A stretch of DNA of 64,000 nt. Origin: Chitinispirillales bacterium. GTDB taxonomy: Bacteria; Fibrobacterota; Chitinivibrionia; Chitinivibrionales; Chitinispirillaceae. The stretch spans positions 50,719 to 114,718 of the forward strand of contig JAIRVB010000020.1 of the NCBI GenBank assembly GCA_031254105.1, read 5' to 3'. The position numbers were made by a program, and so were the translations under genes. Positions 35,479-44,385 of this stretch are shown one piece after another. The stretch's first letter is position 1; the number at the start of each line of letters is the position of its first letter. The notes under the pieces are model-generated. The model was given only the letters and a program-made list of their open reading frames with translations, searched no databases and was not told where the DNA came from.

Positions 35479-35745
35479 ATGAATGATAACGCGCTCTTGG
35501 AACTGGTGGGATCTATCGCGGGTATTTTAACGACTGTCTCTTTGCTGCCTCAGGTTATAAAGACTTACCGGAGCAAAAGCGCAAAAGACCTTTCGCTGGG
35601 TATGTTTTTACTTTTTACTCTTGGGGTGCTTATGTGGCTTGTTTACGGCATAGGCATCCAAAAAACTCCAATAATCGCCGCAAACGGCGTTACGCTTGTG
35701 TTGGCCGGGATGCTGCTTGCAGCTAAATTCAGATTTAGGGGTTAG
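35479..35745 (+). CDS. SemiSWEET-type PQ-loop sugar transporter
   Basis: 88 aa with three membrane helices. The PQ motif SLLPQVIKTYRSKSAKDLSL is the family's signature, followed by LGVLMWLVYGI and a third helix (IIAANGVTLVLAGMLLAA). SemiSWEETs are half-size relatives of SWEET transporters that work as dimers to move small sugars. A single gene. Confidence 0.92.
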   Translation: MNDNALLELVGSIAGILTTVSLLPQVIKTYRSKSAKDLSLGMFLLFTLGVLMWLVYGIGIQKTPIIAANGVTLVLAGMLLAAKFRFRG

Positions 35746-36150
35746 AAAGTGAGAGGGGCATCCGCGAAGGGCGTCCGTATATGGTAGCAGGGTTGGGCGC
35801 ATAATATGCGGGCGGCGGATTGCCGCCCTTACAAAGAAGAGTGTGTGATGCGTAAATGTTTTTGCTGGGGGCGTTGTGGCGGATGAGTGTTCCCCGTCAA
35901 AAGTCGGCGAAGTCCGGCCTCAATATTATAGATTTTGATTTTGACTTTCATTTTGATTTTTATTTTTAATCAATCAAACAAACGGAACAATCGCCGCTGG
36001 TTGTTCCCTACAAAATACTTGTCACAATATCGGCGCAATAGTATATTATACCTTATATAGGCATATCCGTATCTTCAGAATTTCAGAAGAGAACGGTCAT
36101 ATCCGTACAACAATTGAAACGCTTAATTAAAGTTTTAGGGAGATAGGGGA
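35746..36150. repeat. Intergenic region with REP-like palindromes
   Basis: Two palindromes of the dispersed family: GGGGCATCCGCGAAGGGCGTC with tail CGTAT (about 35756-35781) and GCGGGCGGCGGATTGCCGCC with tail CTTACA (35806-35831). Further on is a low-complexity stretch of TTTTGATTTTGA-type repeats (35931-35970). The promoter of the gene at 36151 should be in the last 100 nt. No gene is seen. Confidence 0.65.
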
Positions 36151-38094
36151 ATGAGCAGAATCTCAATCAAACGGGGCCTTGTTATTTCCATGATAATATT
36201 CGGCTTCAGCGCTCTTGCCTTTGGTCAGGATGATCTTTTCGGCAGTCAAAACAGTGAAAGCGGCGGTAATTTCGACCAGTCCGCCATTGATGATCTGTTC
36301 GGTACGTTTGAAGATCCTTCAACAAAAGCCGCGGCTGACCCGGCGGTTCCGTCGAGAGTTCTTCCACCGTTTACAGGTACATACAAAGTGCTTATCAGCC
36401 GTCCGATTTACGCCGTATATGAGGCTGAAACAAAGACCAAATGGATCTCCGCCATGGGAGAGATGTACGCGTATTATAAAATCGCTTCTTTCCCTCGTAC
36501 ATATGTGCTCTCTTCTGAACAGGTAAATGACATACTGCCCAACGCGCGCGATTATAACCGCAGAATAAACCGGCAGTCTTATTTTGAGGCCGCGAGAAGG
36601 CTTGGCGCCACTCACGTTATTTATCAGGAGTATCAGCCCGCGAGAGATGGGAAAAGTTCTCTTTACTCGATGGAACTGTTTTGGCTTGCGGAGAATGCGA
36701 CTGTAGTAAAAGTTTCTCAAAGCGTTATCCACAACGCGTTTGAAGGCGGGCTTGATATCTGTCTGGCAAAAATCGCTGACGCCATGGATCCGGACGCAAA
36801 GAACAGCGCCGCGTTCAAGCTTCCGGTATTGGGTAAGGATCAGAAGGCTATTGAGTCGTTGGGAAATATTTTAGCGGATGAGGGTAGGTTTAATAGAGAC
36901 CGCGCGGTTATTACTTATAACGCGGCGGACAGAATACTTCAGAGAAACCCCAATACTATAGGATTTCAGTACGCTGCCGCGCAGCTTGCCGCCCGTGCGG
37001 AGAGTTACCCGAAAGCTATCGGACATATAAACACTGTTATCAGCCAGTCCGGTAATTATCCGGCGCTGCAGCTGCTTCTTGCCGGTTATCTGCGCGGGGA
37101 CAACAACTTTTCTCAGGCTCTTACTGCGGCTCAGAACGCTTCCGTAAACCCCGCGCTTAAAACGCCTGTGGCTTTTGAGAGGGCGATGATCTATCAGAGT
37201 CAGGGGAGTCTTGATCAGGCGCGTTCCGAATACAACTCTATTATGCAGGATGGGGAAGCGGACGGACGCGTGTTTTTCCGTCTTGCCACTCTGAGTATAC
37301 AGATGGGCAGAATGGATGAAGCTTCCGGTTATTTGGATAGAGCTTCACAGAGCGGGCTCTCTCTTGACGAAGATGAATACTTTGAACTTGGGGCCGCTTA
37401 CGCCAAGGTTCCCGGGCATGAGGAAGAGGCGTTAAAATACCTCAAAAGGGGTATGGGTATGAAGCAGGACAAGGAGGAGGGCTGGAGGATCATAGCTGAA
37501 ATTCACAAGCGTACCGGAAACAGCCAGCTTGAGGCGGAGAGCTATGTAAATCTCTTTAAAATCAATATGGCCCCAAATAAGTACGGTCTTAAACTCGCGG
37601 GTGAAATTTACGAGAGAATCGGTATGGTAGATAAGGCAAAAGACGCGTATGGTTTGTTTCTTGACAGGCGTTTTGTTGACACGGAAGTGTCTATGAGTTT
37701 GGCGCGCATTTATTTTAATGAGAAACAGTGCAAACGGCTTCCGGATGTCCTTAAAGGTCTTGACACTATTCCCGAAGCGATACAGATGCTTAACGACTGC
37801 GGCTTTGCGAGAAGAGTGATAGACCCTTCTCAGGCTCTTACGCAAAATAAAATCTCTCCGGTAAAGCTTGCGCTGCGTATATCTACGCTTGCGGCGGCCG
37901 CAACCGGCGTTGGAGTTGGTTACTACTTTAATACGCAGGTAAAAAGCCTTGGGGATGATTATGAAAATACGAAAAGCCCTAGGGAGGCTGATAAGTTGAG
38001 AAGCGATATTGAAAGCAATAAGACTTTGCGCACCGTTTTTTATACGGTAGGAGCTGCGGGGCTTGCCGGGTTTACGGCAACGTTCTTTTTTTAA
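36151..38094 (+). CDS. Exported TPR protein with CsgG/TolB-N-like N-terminal domain
   Basis: 647 aa. The signal peptide is residues 1-27 (GLVISMIIFGFSALAFG). Residues of about 65-210 form an alpha/beta domain with SSEQVNDILPNARDYNRRI and RRLGATHVIYQEYQPA, in the style of CsgG/TolB N-terminal modules. TPR repeats run from about 230 to 560 (LDQARSEYNSIMQDGEADGR, MDEASGYLDRASQSG). Two hydrophobic helices near the C-terminus (570-590, 628-645) flank a charged segment. It starts a same-strand cluster of envelope genes up to 44295. Specific function unknown. Confidence 0.78.
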   Translation: MSRISIKRGLVISMIIFGFSALAFGQDDLFGSQNSESGGNFDQSAIDDLFGTFEDPSTKAAADPAVPSRVLPPFTGTYKVLISRPIYAVYEAETKTKWISAMGEMYAYYKIASFPRTYVLSSEQVNDILPNARDYNRRINRQSYFEAARRLGATHVIYQEYQPARDGKSSLYSMELFWLAENATVVKVSQSVIHNAFEGGLDICLAKIADAMDPDAKNSAAFKLPVLGKDQKAIESLGNILADEGRFNRDRAVITYNAADRILQRNPNTIGFQYAAAQLAARAESYPKAIGHINTVISQSGNYPALQLLLAGYLRGDNNFSQALTAAQNASVNPALKTPVAFERAMIYQSQGSLDQARSEYNSIMQDGEADGRVFFRLATLSIQMGRMDEASGYLDRASQSGLSLDEDEYFELGAAYAKVPGHEEEALKYLKRGMGMKQDKEEGWRIIAEIHKRTGNSQLEAESYVNLFKINMAPNKYGLKLAGEIYERIGMVDKAKDAYGLFLDRRFVDTEVSMSLARIYFNEKQCKRLPDVLKGLDTIPEAIQMLNDCGFARRVIDPSQALTQNKISPVKLALRISTLAAAATGVGVGYYFNTQVKSLGDDYENTKSPREADKLRSDIESNKTLRTVFYTVGAAGLAGFTATFFF

Positions 38095-38097
38095 ATA

Positions 38098-38220
38098 AGA
38101 AATAATAATGCATAATGCGGAAATAAGGAAGTATATATAAACGCTCTATATTTTTCAATCCAAGACGTTTCTATTTGTTTTTTTATTTCTGCATTCCGCA
38201 TTATTATTTCTGCATTATTA
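38098..38220. repeat. MITE-like palindromic element
   Basis: Left arm AAATAATAATGCATAATGCG (38098-38126 with GAAATAA) and right arm TTATTTCTGCATTCCGCATT continuing ATTATTTCTGCATTATTA (38182-38220) are inverted repeats of about 29-38 nt around a 55-nt AT-rich centre. It begins right after the stop codon of the TPR gene and ends about 18 nt before the next start. Copies occur at 49121 and 63655, with partial ones at 9720, 13247 and 35360. Confidence 0.75.
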
Positions 38221-38238
38221 ACACATAGGGGGGGATAG

Positions 38239-39735
38239 ATGAAACGTTTAACCATTGTACTGGCAGCGCTTGGCGTATTGGTTCTGTTTTCGATGTACTG
38301 CGCCAAAGTTGAGTTTGATAATGTGATTGATTCGAAGAACTCTGAAAACTTTCTGAGGGAAGAGTTAAAAATTTGTGATCGGGTATGGCCTTGTACAATG
38401 AAGCTTGATGATGGCGGTATTTATAATATCTATAAAAACTGTGATGAATTAGTAATTGCTGCTCTTGCGGAAGATAGGCCCGGAGTAGCAAATATACTTA
38501 ACGCCGATCATCCGATTTTCCATTATTGTAACGAAGATACAACTGGACCAAAAGTTATCATTACCAATTTCGGCGAAGTATCTATCAATAATGGGGATTT
38601 GAGAGAGTTCAAAAAGTGGATGGGGAATGTGGCTGGCGGATTAGATGAAATCTGGGTTAGCATAAATACGAATATCTCTGGAGTAGAAAAGATCGATGCT
38701 GTGCTCAGAAACACCAGTGGGGAGTTGCTTCCTGAATATGATCCGTATGATAACAATACCAATGTACCGCCGTCAGGTATGTATTTTATTGTTTATCAAG
38801 CACGAAAGGTGTTCAAAAACCGCGGAGAGGTACTCGCCAACGCTTCAAGAGTATTGAAAGTCAGAGAGCCTATCGAGGGTGATACAGGGGGTGTTATCCT
38901 CAGTATTGGTACCCCAGACCTATTATTTACTGTAAGTCAGCAATACTATGAGCCGGCAGCTTCTGCAGAAACTGAATATATACCATCGACAGGGAAAGGC
39001 AGGACAAACATAAACGGTTCTATAGTAAGAACAACCATACCTGAAGATATTAGTAATATTGTTAAAGACGGTATTTGCATAGGGGTTGGGGAGTTCACAA
39101 TCAAATATACAGTTTGCAACCCTAACGCGCAGCACAAATGTACAACCGCAACAAGAAGAGTACAGGTAACACCTAATGATCAGCAGCTTCCGTCATCTGT
39201 TATTGTGTTAAACAAGGCCCCATTTCGTGGCTTATCGAGCAAAGATATGGTTATCGAAGGAAATACTTCTTTTACAGAACCCGGTTACGAAGCTTATTAT
39301 GTGAAAGATGGTAATCGGCATGATATTGATAAGGGAAGTGTAATAGTGAATAAGGGGAATGGTTATAACTTTGCCGATGGTAACAATAATATCATATATG
39401 AAATCGCGAGTAATTCCATTTATAAGGGTACATCCGTAAACCGTGCAGTTTTTAAACCAGTACCAGCTGGTGACTGCGATAACACATCGCCGCCCACACT
39501 CACAAAGATTGGTCCCGATATTATTGAGATATCGCCAAATACAGTTTTTAACCCTCGCGACTACTGGACAGTAACCGGCAATGATGAGTATAGGGTGACA
39601 ACGTTCCGGCTCACAGATTTTGGTGAACTTGACCCGCAAAATCCTGCTAAAGGTACTTATACAATAAAGGTTGCAGCTGTAGGTGCGTGCGGCGGTGTAT
39701 CCCCGGTACAGGAAAGAACCGTTATTGTGAAGTAA
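38239..39735 (+). CDS. Lipoprotein with Ig-like repeats, unknown function
   Basis: 498 aa. A lipobox-like end to the signal peptide (VLVLFSMYCAK, Cys near residue 21) predicts an outer-membrane lipoprotein. The rest is beta-rich. The last 85 residues (PTLTKIGPDIIEISPNTVFN, then YTIKVAAVGACGG) look like a bacterial Ig-like domain, and earlier sections (GEFTIKYTVCNPNAQ) suggest more. The ATG at 38239 has GGGGGGGAT upstream at 38228-38236. It is followed by a clear terminator. It does not resemble any named family to me. Confidence 0.72.
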   Translation: MKRLTIVLAALGVLVLFSMYCAKVEFDNVIDSKNSENFLREELKICDRVWPCTMKLDDGGIYNIYKNCDELVIAALAEDRPGVANILNADHPIFHYCNEDTTGPKVIITNFGEVSINNGDLREFKKWMGNVAGGLDEIWVSINTNISGVEKIDAVLRNTSGELLPEYDPYDNNTNVPPSGMYFIVYQARKVFKNRGEVLANASRVLKVREPIEGDTGGVILSIGTPDLLFTVSQQYYEPAASAETEYIPSTGKGRTNINGSIVRTTIPEDISNIVKDGICIGVGEFTIKYTVCNPNAQHKCTTATRRVQVTPNDQQLPSSVIVLNKAPFRGLSSKDMVIEGNTSFTEPGYEAYYVKDGNRHDIDKGSVIVNKGNGYNFADGNNNIIYEIASNSIYKGTSVNRAVFKPVPAGDCDNTSPPTLTKIGPDIIEISPNTVFNPRDYWTVTGNDEYRVTTFRLTDFGELDPQNPAKGTYTIKVAAVGACGGVSPVQERTVIVK

Positions 39736-39767
39736 CGGAGCTGCAGGCAGGGCAACAGTTATCTGAC

Positions 39768-39804
39768 AAAAGAGCCGTTCTTCGTTTTTCGGAGGGCGGC
39801 TTTT
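39768..39804 (+). terminator. Intrinsic terminator after the lipoprotein gene
   Basis: An 11-bp stem, GCCGTTCTTCG (39774-39784) with CGGAGGGCGGC (39790-39800), closes a TTTTT loop. A-rich sequence precedes it and TTTT follows. Several G-U pairs are needed. It lies 38 nt after the stop at 39735. Confidence 0.75.
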
Positions 39805-39844
39805 GGGGGGTTCGGGGGTTTCCGTGGAAAGGGACAGGAGTAAC

Positions 39845-39871
39845 AGGGCGCTGCGTGCAGCGCCCGTACAA
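39845..39871. repeat. REP-like palindrome
   Basis: AGGGCGCTGCGTGCAGCGCC with tail CGTACA: stem GGGCGCTGC/GCAGCGCCC, same tail as the 17824 cluster. Located between the terminator and the candidate small RNA. Confidence 0.8.
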
Positions 39872-39932
39872 TGAATATTATGGGGGCGTTGGTGCGTTGT
39901 GTTTTACTACAATATATAAAAACAGCAGGCCG

Positions 39933-40033
39933 TATAATTATTGAGGCCCGCAAGCGGGCCGGCCCTCCTTCTTAAGGGTGAAGGTGCACGGGGCCTGCGT
40001 CTGGCTGGAAGCGGCCTGGCGCGGGTCTTTTTT
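39933..40033 (+). ncRNA. Candidate structured small RNA with intrinsic terminator
   Basis: TATAAT at 39933-39938 would place a start at about 39944. From there three helices follow: GGCCCGC/GCGGGCC (39945-39951 and 39954-39960); GGCCC/GGGCC (39961-39965 and 39991-39995) containing CCTTC/GAAGG (39967-39971 and 39980-39984); and a terminator with 8 bp plus 5 bp (CCTGCGTC, GGCTG, loop GAAG, CGGCC, GGCGCGGG) at 39994-40025 followed by TCTTTTTT. Helices 2 and 3 share the two bases at 39994-39995. A -35 box is not convincing. No known RNA family is recognised. It may be a small RNA of about 90 nt, or an attenuator for the gene at 40181. Confidence 0.5.
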
Positions 40034-40180
40034 GTTAGAATTAGTAACAAATTACTGATCGCCTGCTGAAAAGTATTGCACAAAACAGGGAACAATATTA
40101 AATTATAAAGAAGACCGTGCTGTGATGTGTACTTTCAATTTTAACTTAATCGCGTAAATCGGCTGCGGCAGGGGGGCGAA

Positions 40181-40984
40181 GTGAGACGAACATGCTTGAA
40201 AACGTGCATTTTGTTGTGCGTGTGCGCCGCTTTGTTTTTCGCAAACTCGAGGGTAATTGTGGTACCGTCAGCTGAGGCAAAGAGTATAGGCGCGGCCATG
40301 AGCATTGCCAGGCATGGCGACACTGTCAGAGTTAAGGAAGGTGTATACAGAGAAAGCATATTCATAGCCCCGGGAGTCGCGCTTGTATCGGATACTCCTT
40401 TACGCGCGGTTCTTGACGGCAAGGGGCGCGGTACTATTGTGACAATGGGGACAAACGCCGCTATCGTTGGTTTTGAGGTCAGAAACGGGACAATCGGGAT
40501 ACTTTCCTCATCTGCGCAGACTACGATCTCTCAATGCAGAATTTCCCGCAACCACCAGAGCGGAATAATGTGCGTTGGCGCTCTGCCCAGAATTGAGGAT
40601 AACTTTATTGTTTTTAACAAAGGTTCCGGAATCCAGGGGTGGGATGTGCGTACAACAAGCGGCTCGATTAACCATAATACTATTGCCTTTAACAATAATC
40701 ATGGGATAGCTCTGGGGGGTGTTTCTACTGTTACGGTAGAAAACAATATTATAGCTTTTAATGATCAGTTTGGCATAAAACCGGGAGATGAAACAGTACG
40801 GGTTGAGCTGATTAATAATAACTTATATCAAAACGCGCGGCTTGGCAGCACTCTTCCGGCGGATAATATCTCTTCGGATCCGCTTTTTACCGATGCCAAA
40901 CGTTATAATTTCAGCTTACTTAAAGAATCGCAGAGTATCGGGCTCGGCAGAGACAATCAAAATCTCGGAGCAAGGGCTTTTTAG
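40181..40984 (+). CDS. Exported right-handed beta-helix protein (paralog 1)
   Basis: 267 aa, GTG start after a GGGGGGCGAA ribosome site. Signal peptide at 1-22 (CILLCVCAALFFANS). VIVVPSAEAKSIGAAMSIAR then HGDTVRVKEGVYRESI is a DUF1565/NosD-type opening ('I..A...A..GDtV.V..GvY.E'). Parallel beta-helix repeats follow: ISRNHQSGIMCVG, NFIVFNKGSGIQGW, NTIAFNNNHGIALGG, NIIAFNDQFGIK. Such folds bind polysaccharides or sit on the surface. It shares layout and much sequence with the gene at 41131, so the two are duplicates. Catalytic residues of pectate lyases are not evident. Confidence 0.82.
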   Translation: MRRTCLKTCILLCVCAALFFANSRVIVVPSAEAKSIGAAMSIARHGDTVRVKEGVYRESIFIAPGVALVSDTPLRAVLDGKGRGTIVTMGTNAAIVGFEVRNGTIGILSSSAQTTISQCRISRNHQSGIMCVGALPRIEDNFIVFNKGSGIQGWDVRTTSGSINHNTIAFNNNHGIALGGVSTVTVENNIIAFNDQFGIKPGDETVRVELINNNLYQNARLGSTLPADNISSDPLFTDAKRYNFSLLKESQSIGLGRDNQNLGARAF

Positions 40985-41034
40985 CAGTGATTATAGGGGC
41001 GCGTGGGTTCTTTTGTCATTGCGGCGGCGGGTTG

Positions 41035-41062
41035 AGAGGGCATTGCGCGCAACGCCCGCGCT
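41035..41062. repeat. REP-like palindrome
   Basis: AGGGCATTGCGCGCAACGCCC: stem GGGC-TTGCG/CGCAA-GCCC, imperfect, at the gap between the two beta-helix paralogs. Same family as the other palindromes but with an altered tail (GCGCTA). Confidence 0.6.
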
Positions 41063-41130
41063 ATGCAGGGAATAGAAGAATTTTGTTGTGAGTGATGTAA
41101 GAAAGTTAAACCATATATGGGAGTATTGTC

Positions 41131-41949
41131 ATGAATATTAGGAGCGGTATCGTTGCTGCGTTTTCATGCTTAGCGGGTCTGCTTTTTGCGGCGCCCGGGT
41201 CTGCTGCTGTGATTAATGTTCCTTCTGCGGAAGCCAGAACAATTTCGGAAGCCATGATAAAAGTCAGGATGGGCGATACTGTGTATGTAGCGCCCGGCGT
41301 TTATAAGGAGCGGATAATTATGGCTCCCGGAGTAGCTTTGGTGTCCGCCTCGCTTTTTGATGCCAAGATAGACGGCAAGGGCAAGGGGACAGTAGTTACT
41401 ATGGCCAAGAACAGCTCTATCAGCGGTTTTGAGATACGAAACGGCACGATAGGCATATTCTCAAGTGATCTTGGCAATGAGATCAGACAGAACCGCATTG
41501 TAAACAACTGGCAGACCGGTATTATTACCGTGCGCCATCTTCCTAAGATTGAGGACAATGTTATAGCGTTTAACCGCTCCTCCGGAATTCAGGGATGGGA
41601 TGTCCGTTCGACATCTGTTTCGATAAACCATAACTCTATCGCCTATAACGGTAATCACGGGGTAGCTATCGGCGGGTCTTCGGAGATAATCCTGGAGAAC
41701 AATGTAATAGCGTTTAACGAGCGTTTCGGCCTCAAGGTATTGCAGGAGGCGGAGAAGATTCAGGTTTCAAGCAACAACTTCTACCGCAACCTCTGGGCGC
41801 CTGGAAAATCCTTGCCTGAAAACAATTTCTCTTTTGACCCTGCTTTCGTAGCGCCGCGCAGCAGTATGAACTTTAATGTCAACCCGACTCAGTGCTGTAA
41901 GGAAAAGAGTTCGGATGATGAAGATCTTGGGGCTAGATTAACATATTAA
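41131..41949 (+). CDS. Exported right-handed beta-helix protein (paralog 2)
   Basis: 272 aa. Signal peptide at about 1-25 (AFSCLAGLLFAAPGSAA). It repeats its neighbour's plan: INVPSAEARTISEAMIKVRM, GDTVYVAPGVYKERIIMAPG, then the same ladder (NRIVNNWQTGIITV, NVIAFNRSSGIQGWDVRSTS, NSIAYNGNHGVAIGG, NVIAFNERFGLK). The ATG at 41131 follows GGGAG, and it lies 24 nt before the barrel-TPR gene, so they are very likely cotranscribed. The function is unknown; an outer-membrane-associated polysaccharide-binding role is a guess. Confidence 0.84.
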   Translation: MNIRSGIVAAFSCLAGLLFAAPGSAAVINVPSAEARTISEAMIKVRMGDTVYVAPGVYKERIIMAPGVALVSASLFDAKIDGKGKGTVVTMAKNSSISGFEIRNGTIGIFSSDLGNEIRQNRIVNNWQTGIITVRHLPKIEDNVIAFNRSSGIQGWDVRSTSVSINHNSIAYNGNHGVAIGGSSEIILENNVIAFNERFGLKVLQEAEKIQVSSNNFYRNLWAPGKSLPENNFSFDPAFVAPRSSMNFNVNPTQCCKEKSSDDEDLGARLTY

Positions 41950-41973
41950 AAACACCGATAAGGACGATAAATC

Positions 41974-44295
41974 ATGAGTGCATGTTTTAGAACTAAGTTT
42001 AAAAGGAGCTGTGCCGCCCTGCTTTTTCTGGGAGTGGTAAGTATTGTCTCTTCGGTGAAAGCTGCGGGACTTCCCGGAGAATTTACTATCACTGACCGCT
42101 GGCGTCATGTTTATTCCATGTATTCCGGAGTAACCAACCCTTCATTCATTAATGAAGAGAACTACATGTCGGTGCGTTTTATGCTCGCGAATACGCTGCA
42201 GGAGTTCTACACGCATGAATTTGGGGTTACTGTTCCCATAGGTCTTCACAGCGCGGCCGGTATCTCCTGGATGATGCAGGGCGCCAGCAGCTATGAGATT
42301 ATGGATCCGGATGGAAACCCCTCCGGCGGTACGATCAGCGATCAGAATCACTTTGTCGCTTTAACTTACGCAAACAATATCTGGAACCGTCTGACTATCG
42401 GCGGAAACTTGAGTATTATCGCTCAGAATGTGGCCAATATTGATAACACCGTTCCCAACGCCGAAATGAGGCTTGGATTTGGGTTTGACCTTGGTCTCAG
42501 TTATAAGCTTTTGCGCCATCCCATGATCGGAAACCATATTTTGGGGCTTTCTACCCAAAATCTATTTACTCATATTCTTGACACCGATGAGACTTACGCC
42601 CGCGCTGTAAGAACCTCTCTTCTCTCCGATTTCTGGGAGAGAAGAATCTCTTTCGGGGCGGACTTTGTTCTTAAAGATCTTATCTCCGCGGAGGATGTCT
42701 GGTCTGTAGATTCCGCAAAGCAGCTTCCGTGGGAGTTTACACAGAAGCTTGGATTTAACATTCTGCGTATTTTTAAAGTTTATATGCTCACAGGATGGGA
42801 TCCCGAAGGGTTTGACCACTACGGTTTTGCATTTGGTTTAAACATGCCGGGTTTCCTTAACGGACGTGACTTAGAGGGTTTAATGCAGTTCGTTTCTGTT
42901 AACAACAAAGAGAGCAGCACTAATGTAAGCCACATGACATTTTACGCGCGCGCTGAGTTTGGCCGCCACAGGGAAGAAATTTACGCCCGCAATATGGCGC
43001 GGCGCGGAACTCTTGGTCCTAATAACCTCTATAACCAGGCCCTTGAGCTGTTTCACAGAGGCGAGTGTTACCGCGCTTACTGGATCTTCTCTCAGATAGC
43101 TGTAGAGTATCCCGACTTTTTCAGAAATGATATGGTCAATCTTTATCAGGCCGCGTGTCATGAATGTCTTGATCTCCGAAAGAGCGCTGAAACGATCTAT
43201 AACCGTGTTAAGGATGACCACTCCCGCAGTATCGTAGTGCCTATGGCTGATCTTGGCCTTATGCGGGTATATTACAGAAATAACGATTTCTCCAGGGTTG
43301 AAGCGCAGTTTGAGGAGCTCAACAGCCTTGGCGTTCCCGATTCAATAAAATACCATGCCTATTATATAATGGGTCAGGCTGCCATGAAACGGTCGGATTT
43401 TACAAGAGCGCGTCAGCTCTTTACCATGATTCCGGACAATCACCCGGATTACGTTTTCGCTTACCATAGCGCCGCAGTTACAAATATGCTTAACGATAAT
43501 ATTCAAGGCGCGATTGCGGATCTGGAATATGTTATCCAGTTAAAGCCGCAAAACAAGGCGCAGGAGGAGATCATAAACCGTTCGTATGTATTTCTTGGTT
43601 ACCTGTACTATGAAGATCTTACCACTGAAGGCGCTATGGCTAAAGCGGTTACAGCTCTCAGAACCGTACCAAGAGGCAGCTACTACTATCAGGACGCGCT
43701 TCTTGGGTTGGGGTGGACAGCTCTTAAGGCCAGGCAGTGGGTTGACTGTATCTCCGCGGGTTCCGAGCTTGCGAGAAGCACGCAGGATCCGATCCTGCAG
43801 AGTGAAGGCAGCCTGATTCAGGCATACGCCCACGCGATGCAGAGAAACTATGTTCCTGCCGTAAGCCTCCTTGAAGATGCTGTTAAGAAGCTTGCTTCAT
43901 ATAATATTCCAAGCCCGTCTGAGCTTGCTCAAAAGCAAAATGAGTACAACTCTAACCGTCTTGATTACGAGCAGATCGGTTTAAGAATTGATGAACTCGG
44001 ACAAGCGCGCCAGTCTTCTCTTATTCAAACATCAATCGACAGTATCGCCGCTCCTCAGACCAGAACTAAGGGTGCGATTGATCAGTACTTCAAATTCACC
44101 GATGAATTCCAGCGCGGCAGCTTTTTCGCGAGATCTCTTGAACAGGTCAAGGAAGACGTTGACTACGCGCTTGCCCGCTTCTCCAGATACAAAGGCGCAA
44201 GCGGTATTCAGAGGCAGCTTGAAAGGACTACAGGCGAATCCGATGCTATCGATGAAGAGCTCGAAAAATTGCGCAGAGAGCTTGAAGGCGAATAA
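41974..44295 (+). CDS. FadL-like outer-membrane barrel plus TPR protein
   Basis: 773 aa. Signal peptide about 1-31 (LLFLGVVSIVSSVKAAG). Residues of about 35-340 form an outer-membrane beta-barrel in the style of the PorV/FadL proteins: RHVYSMYSGVTNPSFINEEN, GLHSAAGISWMMQG, GFGFDLGLSYKLL, GFAFGLNMPGF. From about 350 on come TPR-like helices (YRAYWIFSQIAVEYPDF, DFTRARQLFTMIPDNHPDY) and a coiled-coil C-terminus (RLDYEQIGLRIDELGQARQS). It is the last gene of the envelope cluster. A barrel fused to a TPR arm could be a secretion or assembly factor, which is inferred. Confidence 0.8.
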   Translation: MSACFRTKFKRSCAALLFLGVVSIVSSVKAAGLPGEFTITDRWRHVYSMYSGVTNPSFINEENYMSVRFMLANTLQEFYTHEFGVTVPIGLHSAAGISWMMQGASSYEIMDPDGNPSGGTISDQNHFVALTYANNIWNRLTIGGNLSIIAQNVANIDNTVPNAEMRLGFGFDLGLSYKLLRHPMIGNHILGLSTQNLFTHILDTDETYARAVRTSLLSDFWERRISFGADFVLKDLISAEDVWSVDSAKQLPWEFTQKLGFNILRIFKVYMLTGWDPEGFDHYGFAFGLNMPGFLNGRDLEGLMQFVSVNNKESSTNVSHMTFYARAEFGRHREEIYARNMARRGTLGPNNLYNQALELFHRGECYRAYWIFSQIAVEYPDFFRNDMVNLYQAACHECLDLRKSAETIYNRVKDDHSRSIVVPMADLGLMRVYYRNNDFSRVEAQFEELNSLGVPDSIKYHAYYIMGQAAMKRSDFTRARQLFTMIPDNHPDYVFAYHSAAVTNMLNDNIQGAIADLEYVIQLKPQNKAQEEIINRSYVFLGYLYYEDLTTEGAMAKAVTALRTVPRGSYYYQDALLGLGWTALKARQWVDCISAGSELARSTQDPILQSEGSLIQAYAHAMQRNYVPAVSLLEDAVKKLASYNIPSPSELAQKQNEYNSNRLDYEQIGLRIDELGQARQSSLIQTSIDSIAAPQTRTKGAIDQYFKFTDEFQRGSFFARSLEQVKEDVDYALARFSRYKGASGIQRQLERTTGESDAIDEELEKLRRELEGE

Positions 44296-44311
44296 TATTT
44301 AGTGCAGTATG

Positions 44312-44340
44312 GCACAGGCAGGGACAAGCCCTGCCTGTGC
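44312..44340. terminator. Strong hairpin after the barrel-TPR gene
   Basis: A perfect 12-bp inverted repeat, GCACAGGCAGGG (44312-44323) and CCCTGCCTGTGC (44329-44340), with a 5-nt loop, 16 nt after the stop at 44295. There is no U-tract, so it may be a REP-like or mRNA-stabilising hairpin rather than a classic terminator. Confidence 0.6.
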
Positions 44341-44385
44341 ATGGATGGGGGAGTATGGTTTTGCATACATACCCTGTATCTTTTT

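Noticed and set aside
39933..40033. Signal recognition particle RNA
   Set aside because: A CTGGAAGCGGCC stretch is superficially like the SRP GGAAG loop region, but the conserved GGAAGGAAGCAGCC domain is not present.
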